64,000 nucleotides of DNA from G965250275 sp965250275 (GTDB lineage: Bacteria; Pseudomonadota; Alphaproteobacteria; Rhodobacterales; Rhodobacteraceae): NCBI GenBank assembly GCA_965250275.1, contig OZ252297.1, positions 2,542,001-2,606,000 of the forward strand, written 5' to 3'. The position numbers and the translations under genes were made by a program. The first letter of the stretch is position 1, and every line of letters starts with the position of its first letter. Under the pieces are notes generated by a model. It made no database searches. It was given only the letters and a program-made list of their open reading frames with translations, and was not told where the DNA came from. Below, piece by piece: positions 34,498-42,346 of this stretch.

Positions 34498-35646
34498 TTA
34501 CAGAAAGACCCGCTCCACAAACCAGTAGCTTCCGATCAGTGCAATCACGACTGAGGCGGGCATGGCAATGCGTACCCTGTACCATGGACGTTGTCCAAAC
34601 CAGTAGCCGACCGTCGCAAAGGCAATCGCGATAACAGTCAGCTGACCGATTTCTACGCCCACGTTGAAGCCGATGAGGGCCGGAACAAACTGCCCGCTCG
34701 GAAGGCCGAAACTGTCCAGAACGCTGGCGAAGCCCAGCCCGTGCAGCAGGCCAAATGCAAACACAACGATAGTCCGCCAACGTCCAAGGTGGTCGGTAAA
34801 AAGGTTCTCCACTGCAACAAAGACAATGGACGCCGCAATCAGAGGCTCGACGATGGCCGGATTGACGGTGACCAACTCCAGCGCCCCCAGAGCCAATGTG
34901 ATGGTATGCGCAAGCGTGAAGGCACTGACCTGCCATACCAGATCGCGCAATCTGAGACTGAGAAAGAAGACGCCCAGGACAAATAGGATGTGGTCCAGGC
35001 CCTTTGGCAGGATATGGTCAAAGCCCACCACGATGTATTGGGCGAACACCTGCAGGCCACTGGCCGCGGCGCCCCCCTGAAGAGGAATTGGCAGCGTGGC
35101 CTGCCCACCTGCTAGGTACCCGGTGAAGGGGTTTTCTACCCCTTGCTGGCGCAAGACAAGGTCTCCGGCTTCGCGTGGCCAGCGTAACACAAGGTTTACC
35201 GCTGACGGATTAACCGGCGCACTGTAGATCAGGGTTGACGCGCGCGGCAGATCCGGGTTCCCGACCGGTCCAATGCGCATCTCTTCGAGGGACAGGGTCA
35301 GGACGCCGCCTGCCTCAACCCACAAACGCGCCGCGAAGGCTTCGGCAAACCCCGTCGCTTCTGGGAGCAGCGCGTCGGGCGGCAAGGCGCGCAGCGCGTC
35401 ATAACGATCCGATTGGTCGGAGGCATCGGTGTCCGTCATCCCGTCCAGATCGATGCCCGCGACAAATGCCTCTATGTTGAGGCCCAACTCCAGCTGCAAC
35501 GCGCCATCGTTGACCTGAAAGTCCCCGATGGTCGGCATGACCTCGTGTGCCAACGCGCCTGACGACAGGATCAGCGCCCAAAAGGTTGACAACACCAGCC
35601 CAAGGCGCAGCTTGCGTTCCAAACGCTGAAACAAGGGTTCGCTCAT
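34498..35646 (-). CDS. HupE/UreJ-family membrane protein
   Basis: A 382-residue protein with a signal peptide (cleavage near LSSGALAHE), a periplasmic domain of about 170 residues, and about six membrane helices from about residue 205. The membrane part carries the HupE/UreJ_2 signature GFDHILPKGLDHILFVLG and FTLAHTITLALG, His-rich motifs thought to bind Ni or Co. The family is linked to nickel/cobalt uptake. Its start codon overlaps that of the divergent DUF4198 gene by two bases. Metal transport is inferred. Confidence 0.85.
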   Translation of the reverse strand: MSEPLFQRLERKLRLGLVLSTFWALILSSGALAHEVMPTIGDFQVNDGALQLELGLNIEAFVAGIDLDGMTDTDASDQSDRYDALRALPPDALLPEATGFAEAFAARLWVEAGGVLTLSLEEMRIGPVGNPDLPRASTLIYSAPVNPSAVNLVLRWPREAGDLVLRQQGVENPFTGYLAGGQATLPIPLQGGAAASGLQVFAQYIVVGFDHILPKGLDHILFVLGVFFLSLRLRDLVWQVSAFTLAHTITLALGALELVTVNPAIVEPLIAASIVFVAVENLFTDHLGRWRTIVVFAFGLLHGLGFASVLDSFGLPSGQFVPALIGFNVGVEIGQLTVIAIAFATVGYWFGQRPWYRVRIAMPASVVIALIGSYWFVERVFL

Positions 35647-36442
35647 GGTGCCTCGCCTGCTTGTATTTTCGTTCGTCTGCAGCTTGTTTGCCAGCCTTGC
35701 TGATGCACATGAGTTTTGGATCGAACCAACTGAATATCAAGTCGAAAGCGATGGTGAACTGGTTGCACACCTTCGCAACGGCGAGGCGTTTGAAGGCAGT
35801 GCTCTCGCCTACTTTCAAAACCGGTCTCAACGTTTTGATATCATTTGGCCGGAAAGCATGGTCGGCGTGGAGAGTCGAATGGGCGACATCCCGGCACTGA
35901 ACACAGTTGCCCTGGAGGATGGGCTGGTTCTGGTTGTGCACGTAACCACACCCTCCCGTCTGACCTACAAGGAATGGGAGAAGTTTCTTGCGTTTGCCGA
36001 ACACAAGGATTTCGGGGACATCGAGGCGCGGCACGCAGCGCGATCCCTGCCTGAGTCCGGGTTTGCGGAGAGCTATACGCGACACGCCAAGGCGTTGATC
36101 GCTGTTGGCAGCGGGACTGGTTCGGACAAGGAAACCGGCATGGCGACCGAGTTTGTCGCGCGGACCAACCCCTACACGGACGATCTGTCATCCGGGTTCA
36201 CGGCGCAACTCTACTACAACGGGGATGTCCGCAAGGATGCACAGGTTGAGGTCTTTGCCAAAAGTCCGGGCGGTGACGTCGAAATCACCCTGTTGCGGAC
36301 TGATGCGGACGGGTTGGTGCGGATGCCGGTGAAGGCCGGTCATGAGTATCTGCTCGATGCGGTGGTTTTGCGCCCGGCCCAGGATGGGTCCGACGCAGCT
36401 TGGGAAACGCTCTGGGCGTCTCTCACCTTTTCGACGCCCTGA
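35645..36442 (+). CDS. DUF4198 periplasmic protein
   Basis: A 265-residue exported protein. The signal peptide ends near SLADA, and the mature protein begins HEFWIEP, the DUF4198 hallmark. A beta-sandwich-like C-terminal part follows with TDADGLVRMPVKAGHEYLLDAV. DUF4198 proteins often accompany metal transporters. The ATG at 35645 is shared with the CAT of the HupE start on the other strand, and AAGGG seven bases upstream lies inside the HupE coding region. psuK begins 22 bases after its stop. Confidence 0.8.
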   Translation: MVPRLLVFSFVCSLFASLADAHEFWIEPTEYQVESDGELVAHLRNGEAFEGSALAYFQNRSQRFDIIWPESMVGVESRMGDIPALNTVALEDGLVLVVHVTTPSRLTYKEWEKFLAFAEHKDFGDIEARHAARSLPESGFAESYTRHAKALIAVGSGTGSDKETGMATEFVARTNPYTDDLSSGFTAQLYYNGDVRKDAQVEVFAKSPGGDVEITLLRTDADGLVRMPVKAGHEYLLDAVVLRPAQDGSDAAWETLWASLTFSTP

Positions 36443-36464
36443 CCGAAGGCGGCGCTTGCACCTC

Positions 36465-37391
36465 ATGCGCAATGCCGCCAAAACGCGAAACATGCGTAGC
36501 TCTGAGCGGCCCGACATCCTGTGCATTGGCAGCGTCCTCTGGGACGTGATTGGCCGCGCGGCGAGCCATATGCGGCAAGGTTCGGATGTTCCGGGTCGGA
36601 TCACGCGCTTGCCCGGTGGCGTGGCACTGAACATCGCGATGACGCTGGCCCGCTTTGGGCTGCGCCCGACCCTTCTGACCGCGGTTGGGCGGGATGCCGA
36701 AGGCGACGAACTGATCAGCGCCTGTGCCGATCTGGGCCTGGATACTACATATGTTTACCGGTCCGATGACCTGCCGACGGATCGCTACATGGCGGTCGAG
36801 GGGGCAAACGGACTGATCGCCGCGATTGCGGACGCGCATTCTCTGGAGGCCGCAGGTCGCAAAATTCTGCACCCGATCGTGGAGGGCGACCTGGGGACGG
36901 CAGATGTTCCATACAACGGAGTCATGGCGCTCGACGGGAACCTGACACAGCGCTTGCTGGAAGATATCGCGCGCAACCCAATCTTTGCGACCGCCGACCA
37001 GCGAGTAGCGCCCGCCTCGCCCGGCAAGGCGGAACGCCTGTTGCCATTCCTCAGCCACCACCGCGCGACGCTCTATGTCAATCTCGAAGAGGCCGGGTCC
37101 TTGTGCCAGACCGAGTTTGACAGTTCTGAGGCCGCGGCAGAGGGCTTGCTGGCGCGAGGCGCGATGCGCGTTTTGGTCACCGACGGTGGGCGCAGCGCAA
37201 CCGAAGGCTCCGCCCAGGGTGTGCTGACCCAGACACCCCCCGAGGTCCTGGTGACACGGGTCACGGGCGCAGGAGACACGTTCATGGCCGCCCACATTGC
37301 TGCCGAGATCGATGGTTCGGATCGCGAGACGGCGCTCCACCGCGCTCTGATGGCTGCGGCTGCCTATGTTTCAGGAGAAACGCCCCTGTGA
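36465..37391 (+). CDS. psuK: Pseudouridine kinase, PfkB family
   Basis: A 308-residue PfkB-type sugar kinase. It has ILCIGSVLWDVIGRA at the start, the glycine pair PGGVALNIA, and the C-terminal anion hole/catalytic motif VTGAGDTFMAAH. It probably phosphorylates pseudouridine at the 5' position, because its stop overlaps the start of psuG. The start is uncertain: ATG 36465 is used, ATG 36492 gives a more typical N terminus, and neither has a strong ribosome site. Coupling to the upstream DUF4198 gene may explain this. Confidence 0.88.
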   Translation: MRNAAKTRNMRSSERPDILCIGSVLWDVIGRAASHMRQGSDVPGRITRLPGGVALNIAMTLARFGLRPTLLTAVGRDAEGDELISACADLGLDTTYVYRSDDLPTDRYMAVEGANGLIAAIADAHSLEAAGRKILHPIVEGDLGTADVPYNGVMALDGNLTQRLLEDIARNPIFATADQRVAPASPGKAERLLPFLSHHRATLYVNLEEAGSLCQTEFDSSEAAAEGLLARGAMRVLVTDGGRSATEGSAQGVLTQTPPEVLVTRVTGAGDTFMAAHIAAEIDGSDRETALHRALMAAAAYVSGETPL

Positions 37392-38302
37392 TTCCAGTAG
37401 AAAAAACCTCCGAGGTGGCTGACGCGTTGGCGGCCGGACAGCCGGTCGTGGCTCTGGAAAGCACGATCATCACGCACGGGATGCCTTATCCCCAAAATGT
37501 CGAGGTCGCCACGCAAGTTGAAAACGACATTCGTTCTGCTGGCGCCACCCCCGCCACGATTGCGGTTCTGGACGGGCGCCTGCACATCGGGCTGAACGCG
37601 GAGCAGTTGTCCATGCTGGGGCAAGCCACCAACGTGGCGAAACTGTCGCGTGCAGACATGCCGGTGTGTCTGGCGACCGGTGGCACGGGGTCGACCACTG
37701 TGGCCGCTACCATGATCGCAACGCATCATGCCGGGATCGAAGTATTCGCCACTGGTGGGATCGGCGGCGTGCATCGCGGCGCAGAAACCAGTTTCGATAT
37801 CTCTGCCGATCTCCAGGAACTGTCCACCACTCCGGTCACGGTGGTTGCGGCGGGCGCCAAAGCGATCCTCGATCTGCCAAAGACGCTGGAGGTGCTTGAA
37901 ACCCTCGGCGTGCCGGTGATCGCCTTTGGACAGGACCGTTTCCCGGCCTTCTGGTCCGCGCGCTCTGATCACAGCGCGCCGTTGCGCCTGGACGACCCGG
38001 AGGCGATCGCGCAGGCGCACAGGGCCCGACAGTCTCTGGGGCTTCCCGGCGGTCAGTTGATCGCCAACCCAATCCCCGAAGCTGACGAGATTGCGGCGGA
38101 TACACTGGCCCCGATCATCGAGGAAGCCCTCTCAGAGGCAGCCCGACTGCAGATCACAGGCAAGGATGTGACGCCGTTTTTGCTGAACAGAATCTTTGAG
38201 CAAACCAAAGGCCGTTCACTGACCGCCAATATTGCACTGGTCCGAAACAATGCAAAGTTGGCGGCCCGGATTGCCCAAGCATTGAGCAAATTGCCAGCAT
38301 GA
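37388..38302 (+). CDS. psuG: Pseudouridine-5'-phosphate glycosidase
   Basis: A 304-residue enzyme that reversibly splits pseudouridine 5'-phosphate into uracil and ribose 5-phosphate. It has the family start VALESTIITHGMPYPQN, the ATGGTGSTT stretch, FATGGIGGVHRG and the C-terminal NIALVRNNAKLAA. It begins with GTG overlapping the psuK stop (GTGA), so the two are coupled and form a salvage pathway for pseudouridine from RNA turnover. Confidence 0.95.
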   Translation: MIPVEKTSEVADALAAGQPVVALESTIITHGMPYPQNVEVATQVENDIRSAGATPATIAVLDGRLHIGLNAEQLSMLGQATNVAKLSRADMPVCLATGGTGSTTVAATMIATHHAGIEVFATGGIGGVHRGAETSFDISADLQELSTTPVTVVAAGAKAILDLPKTLEVLETLGVPVIAFGQDRFPAFWSARSDHSAPLRLDDPEAIAQAHRARQSLGLPGGQLIANPIPEADEIAADTLAPIIEEALSEAARLQITGKDVTPFLLNRIFEQTKGRSLTANIALVRNNAKLAARIAQALSKLPA

Positions 38303-38380
38303 CTGGTCTCTCACGATCCCCTGCCATTGTAGGTGCGGCGAAAAATACCTACGTTGCGCGTTGGAAATCACAGGGCTGCA

Positions 38381-39097
38381 ATGAACACCCCATTTGACGA
38401 AAAACCCACTGCACGAAAGCCGGGTATGTTCGCAGGACTCCGAGCCTCCTTCCTGACGGGGCTGGTTGTGATTGCGCCGGTCGGACTGACGATCTGGCTG
38501 ATCTGGTCGGTCGTGGGATGGATCGACGGGTTTGTTCTGCCGCTGGTGCCGCAAACCATTCAGCCGGAAAACTACATCGGCATCAATCTGCGCGGCGTCG
38601 GTGTGATCATCTTCCTGATTTTCACAGTGATCGTCGGCTGGATCGCCAAAGGACTGATCGGGCGATCACTGATCCGGTTCGCGGAAAGTCTTGTCGATCG
38701 CATGCCGGTGGTTCGGTCGATTTATTCCGGCATCAAGCAGATCTCGGAAACGGTCTTTGCGCAGTCGGAGCGCTCCTTTGAAAAGGCCTGCCTGATCCAG
38801 TATCCACGCAAAGGGATCTGGGCCATCGGGTTTATCTCTACCACTGCAAAGGGCGAAGTTTCCGAGCGGGCCGAAACCTCCGCCGGACTGTTGAGCATTT
38901 TTGTCCCAACCACACCCAACCCGACCTCGGGTTTTCTGCTGTTCTTCCCTGAAGAAGATGTCATTCCGCTGGATATGTCGGTCGAGGACGCAGCCAAGCT
39001 GGTGATTTCCGCCGGGCTCGTTTACCCGGCCGAAAAAGAAGAAGACGACGCACCCGACAACCTGTCCAGACGCCTCTTGTCCCGCCGCGCGTCCTGA
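38381..39097 (+). CDS. DUF502 family membrane protein
   Basis: A 238-residue inner-membrane protein with two N-terminal helices (about residues 23-45 and 70-90). The conserved DUF502 cytoplasmic part has MPVVRSIYSGIKQISETV, GIWAIGFIST and IFVPTTPNPTSGFLLFFP. The function is unknown in the family. ATG 38381 starts a typical Rhodobacterales N terminus. It converges on the patatin gene with only six bases between them. Confidence 0.9.
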   Translation: MNTPFDEKPTARKPGMFAGLRASFLTGLVVIAPVGLTIWLIWSVVGWIDGFVLPLVPQTIQPENYIGINLRGVGVIIFLIFTVIVGWIAKGLIGRSLIRFAESLVDRMPVVRSIYSGIKQISETVFAQSERSFEKACLIQYPRKGIWAIGFISTTAKGEVSERAETSAGLLSIFVPTTPNPTSGFLLFFPEEDVIPLDMSVEDAAKLVISAGLVYPAEKEEDDAPDNLSRRLLSRRAS

Positions 39098-39103
39098 TCA
39101 GAA

Positions 39104-40138
39104 TCAGCCGAACATCGCTTCCAGATCGACACTGCTGCGTTTGCCGATGTCTTTCTTGTGTTTTGCCAGGAATCCGTCGGCAGCAACTCGTCCTGCGGCT
39201 TTCAGCCGGGACAGCACAAACTGGGTCGGCACCATCTTTGTGGCGACCGACAGCTCGTTCATCAGGTCATCATCCGCGATCATGTGGATCAGCACCCGTT
39301 TCATCTCATTCGATTTCAGTGTCTTGTTCGCCAGCAAGCGCTGAACAAATGAAATCGCTCTGAGCTCCCGGAACAGCGACGAATTGAAACTGATCTCGTT
39401 GATCCGGTTTTCGATCTGCTGTGGCGTGGTGGGAAGGCTGTCGCGCTCCAGCGGGTTGATGTTGATGATCACGATGTCGTCGGGCAAGTCGCGATGAAAC
39501 AGCGGAAAGAGCGCGGGATTGCCTGTGTAGCCACCATCCCAGTAGGCATCGGTCCTGCCTGTCTCGGGGTCTTCGATCTCAATGGCCTGAAACACCGTTG
39601 GTAGGCAGGCAGAGGCCAGAATGGCCTGGGTGTTGATTTCTGAACCTTCGAAGACCTTGATTTTTCCGGTCCGGACTCGCGTAGCGCAGACGTAAAACTG
39701 GGGTGACGCGTCCGCGCAGACCAGATGATAGTCGAATTTGGAAACGATCGGCTCCAGGGGATTCCGGTAAAACGGACCGTAACTGTAAGGAGAGACAAGA
39801 TTTGACCAGGCCTCGCTGACGGCAAAGGGAAGCGAGCTTTCGATGGCCCGTGCCACATGGGCCGGTTGCAGGCCGCGCATCCAATCGGTCATGTGAAGCC
39901 CGCCCGTTCCACCGACCTTGCGCCACAGATCGTCCAGCATGGCTTTGGCGCCATCCCGTCCTCCAGATACCATACCTGCCTTGAAGGCCGCCCCGTTCAG
40001 TGCGCCGGCAGAGGTACCGGACAGCGCCGCAATCTCGATATCCTCTTCTTCCAGCAGCCGGTCCAGCACGCCCCAGGTAAAGGCCCCATGAGCACCACCG
40101 CCCTGTAAGGCTAGATTGATCCGTTTGGTCTTTGCCAT
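39104..40138 (-). CDS. Patatin-like phospholipase
   Basis: A 344-residue patatin-family hydrolase. The oxyanion GGGAHG near residue 14, the nucleophile in SGTSAGALNG and the Asp in WDGGYTGNP form the Ser-Asp dyad of the family. It lies 44 bases downstream of the 3-hydroxybutyrate dehydrogenase on the same strand. The pairing hints at a role in polyhydroxybutyrate turnover, but lipid hydrolysis is equally possible. Confidence 0.88.
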   Translation of the reverse strand: MAKTKRINLALQGGGAHGAFTWGVLDRLLEEEDIEIAALSGTSAGALNGAAFKAGMVSGGRDGAKAMLDDLWRKVGGTGGLHMTDWMRGLQPAHVARAIESSLPFAVSEAWSNLVSPYSYGPFYRNPLEPIVSKFDYHLVCADASPQFYVCATRVRTGKIKVFEGSEINTQAILASACLPTVFQAIEIEDPETGRTDAYWDGGYTGNPALFPLFHRDLPDDIVIININPLERDSLPTTPQQIENRINEISFNSSLFRELRAISFVQRLLANKTLKSNEMKRVLIHMIADDDLMNELSVATKMVPTQFVLSRLKAAGRVAADGFLAKHKKDIGKRSSVDLEAMFG

Positions 40139-40182
40139 GGCGTCTTACGCTCCTGAGCAAGGGGGCCGATTGGTCGGGTCGG

Positions 40183-40956
40183 TTACATGGCGGTCCATCC
40201 ACCATCGACGCTGATGGTTGTCCCGGTGATCTGAGCCGCTGCGTCCGAGCAGAGAAACACCGCGGTGCCGCCGAGCTCATCAACCGTCGCAAACTCTTTG
40301 GACGGCTGACGCGCCAGCATCACTTCTTTGATGACCTCCTCGCGCCCCATGCCGTACTTTTCCATGGTGTCGGGGATCTGCGCCTCGACGAGTGGTGTCA
40401 GGACATACCCGGGACAAATGGCGTTCGCCGTGATCGGATCCTGCGCAGTCTCAAGAGCCACCGTTTTTGTCATGCCCACAATCCCGTGCTTTGCGGCGAC
40501 ATAGGCAGCCTTGAAGGGGCTGGCGCGCAGACCATGGGCGCTTGCGATGTTGACGATACGGCCCCATCCCGCCGCGCGCATCACGGGCAATGCCGCAGCC
40601 GTGGTGTGAAAAGCCGAGTTCAGGTTGATGGCAATGATCGCGTCCCAGGTTTCGACCGGAAATTCGTCGATCGGGCAAACATGCTGAATGCCGGCGTTGT
40701 TCACCAGGATGTCACAGGCGCTGGCCTGTGTGATCAGATCGCGGCAGTCCTGCCCCTTGGACATATCGGCCTTGATGTAACGGGCTGTGACCCCGGTCTC
40801 CGATGCAATCTGTTCCGCAATGGCATGATCCTCGTCCCGGTCGGTGAACGAGTTCAGGACCACATTGGCGCCCGATCGCGCCAGTGACCAGGCGATCCCC
40901 AGTCCAATGCCGGAGTTTGAACCAGTGATAACTGCCGTTTTTCCTGTCAATGGCAT
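40183..40956 (-). CDS. bdhA: D-3-hydroxybutyrate dehydrogenase
   Basis: A 257-residue short-chain dehydrogenase interconverting 3-hydroxybutyrate and acetoacetate with NAD+. It has the cofactor loop TGSNSGIG, NNAGIQHV, catalytic Ser in IASAHGLRASPFKAAYVAAK with Tyr and Lys, and the substrate-loop PGYVLTPLVEAQIPD. These segments are characteristic of bacterial HBDH. ATG 40956 follows GGGAGAG; the frame opens 13 codons earlier. It diverges from ppk2. Confidence 0.9.
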   Translation of the reverse strand: MPLTGKTAVITGSNSGIGLGIAWSLARSGANVVLNSFTDRDEDHAIAEQIASETGVTARYIKADMSKGQDCRDLITQASACDILVNNAGIQHVCPIDEFPVETWDAIIAINLNSAFHTTAAALPVMRAAGWGRIVNIASAHGLRASPFKAAYVAAKHGIVGMTKTVALETAQDPITANAICPGYVLTPLVEAQIPDTMEKYGMGREEVIKEVMLARQPSKEFATVDELGGTAVFLCSDAAAQITGTTISVDGGWTAM

Positions 40957-41040
40957 GACGCTCTCCCAGAGATTAAGCTGGCTTGACCCTGCCATGCTGC
41001 AGGTGCGAAGGGAACGGGTATTCCACCCCCGATTGCGGGT

Positions 41041-41052
41041 TGTTGCGCAACA
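41041..41052. promoter_or_regulatory. Perfect 12-bp palindrome between bdhA and ppk2
   Basis: TGTTGCGCAACA is a perfect palindrome in the 169-base divergent region. A second inverted repeat follows at 41063-41079. It is a plausible operator; no regulator is assigned. Confidence 0.4.
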
Positions 41053-41062
41053 GGTGTTGAAC

Positions 41063-41079
41063 CGCCCGCCCAGCGGGCG
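41063..41079. repeat. G+C-rich inverted repeat before ppk2
   Basis: Perfect 7-bp stem CGCCCGC/GCGGGCG with a three-base loop, 46 bases upstream of the ppk2 ATG. It could be an operator or a leader hairpin. Confidence 0.4.
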
Positions 41080-41125
41080 TCATAACTCAGTTCAAAGTGG
41101 ACGGTTTCACCCCACGGAGGCCCCA

Positions 41126-42046
41126 ATGGACGACGAGAAAATGAACGAACCCGCGATGGATTGGCTGGCTGCGGAGTTGGCCGACACGCTGGACGAAGAC
41201 TTCGAACTTGAACTCTCGGAGCCTGCCTTGTCCCTCGAAATCCGCCGGATCTACCGTGATACGCACCCGCCATCGCTCGAACGCAAGGACTACTTCATGC
41301 AGCTGCTGCGGCTGCAATCCGAGTTGATTAAACTGCAGGATTGGGTGCAGCACACCGGTGAAAAGATTGTGGTGATCTTTGAAGGGCGTGACAGCGCGGG
41401 CAAAGGCGGTGTGATCAAACGGATCACGCAACGACTGAATCCGCGGATTGTCCGTACCGTCGCCCTGCCCGCGCCGTCAGATCGCGAAAAGTCCCAATGG
41501 TACTTTCAACGCTACGTGCCGCATTTGCCGGCCGGCGGAGAAATCGTCCTTTTCGACCGGTCGTGGTACAACCGATCTGGCGTAGAGCGCGTCATGGGGT
41601 TCGCGAGCGACGCAGAAGTCGAAGAATTCTTCAACGATGTGCCCGAATTTGAGCGCATGCTTGTGCGGTCCGGAATTCGGCTGATCAAGTACTGGTTCTC
41701 GATCACCGACGAAGAACAGCAGATGCGGTTTCTGATGCGCATCCACGATCCGCTCAAGCAGTGGAAGCTGAGCCCGATGGACCTGCAAAGCCGGGTACGA
41801 TGGGAGGACTACACCAAAGCCAAGGAAGACACATTTGCGCGCACCAACATTCCCGAAGCGCCCTGGTACATCGTCGAGGGCAATGACAAGAAACGCGCGC
41901 GTCTGAACTGCATTGATCACCTGTTGAGCATTGTGCCCTACGAACCGGTATCGCATGAAGAAGTTGCCCTGCCCGACCGGGTCCACAACTCGGATTACGA
42001 ACGCCAGGTCTTGCCAGACGAGCTTTATGTGCCTCGCAAGTATTAG
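41126..42046 (+). CDS. ppk2: Polyphosphate kinase 2
   Basis: A 306-residue PPK2-family kinase that transfers phosphate between polyphosphate and nucleotides. Walker A is FEGRDSAGKGG, Walker B is LFDRSWYNR, and the lid region carries the KSQWYFQRY and SPMDLQSRVRWEDY segments. The N-terminal 45 residues are acidic. GGAGG five bases before ATG 41126 decides the start; the open frame runs almost 100 codons upstream across the bdhA promoter region. Direction and nucleotide preference cannot be told. Confidence 0.93.
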   Translation: MDDEKMNEPAMDWLAAELADTLDEDFELELSEPALSLEIRRIYRDTHPPSLERKDYFMQLLRLQSELIKLQDWVQHTGEKIVVIFEGRDSAGKGGVIKRITQRLNPRIVRTVALPAPSDREKSQWYFQRYVPHLPAGGEIVLFDRSWYNRSGVERVMGFASDAEVEEFFNDVPEFERMLVRSGIRLIKYWFSITDEEQQMRFLMRIHDPLKQWKLSPMDLQSRVRWEDYTKAKEDTFARTNIPEAPWYIVEGNDKKRARLNCIDHLLSIVPYEPVSHEEVALPDRVHNSDYERQVLPDELYVPRKY

Positions 42047-42156
42047 GATGCCCCGGACTTCGAATGACCAACAGCACCGGGTTCGGGCCTACTGCCATAC
42101 CAGCGTGCCTCGTCCGGCGGCGATCCCGTCGCTTGGTCAAATGAAAGCGATCTGCC

Positions 42157-42185
42157 AAAAAAAACGCCCGCACGAAGCGGGCGTT
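42157..42185 (-). terminator. Strong intrinsic terminator on the minus strand
   Basis: Perfect 9-bp stem AACGCCCGC/GCGGGCGTT with a five-base loop. The run of eight A on the plus strand (42157-42164) gives a U tract on the minus strand. On the plus strand the U tract is poor (AAGTTATT), so it may only weakly end ppk2 transcripts. Confidence 0.8.
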
Positions 42186-42232
42186 AAGTTATTGAGGCAG
42201 GTTTCATACAGGCAAGAAACCTATCGAGCAGT
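42157..42232 (-). ncRNA. Candidate small RNA (minus strand)
   Basis: The stretch between ppk2 and the next gene looks like a minus-strand small RNA of about 75 bases. A promoter-like pair (42239-42267) points into it. A 7-bp hairpin (AGGTTTC/GAAACCT, 42199-42222) comes first, and a strong Rho-independent terminator closes it. No ORF of note lies inside. No known RNA family is recognised. Confidence 0.45.
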
Positions 42233-42238
42233 AACGCC

Positions 42239-42267
42239 TTTATAAGCAATTCCCCCACAGCATCCAA
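42239..42267 (-). promoter_or_regulatory. Promoter-like pair for the candidate small RNA
   Basis: On the minus strand TTGGAT (42267-42262), a 17-base spacer and TATAAA (42244-42239). The -10 matches five of six bases and the -35 keeps TTG. The expected start is near 42232. Confidence 0.4.
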
Positions 42268-42346
42268 GCTAAAAGTTTGAAAAGACGTGAATCCCTCGTT
42301 AGCGTGAGTTCCAACAAAATAAGGCCAGAGCGGGATTGTTGCCAAA

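Noticed and set aside
40844..41125. N-terminal extension of PPK2
   Set aside because: The frame is open upstream, but it crosses the bdhA start and promoter region, and a strong GGAGG precedes the ATG at 41126.
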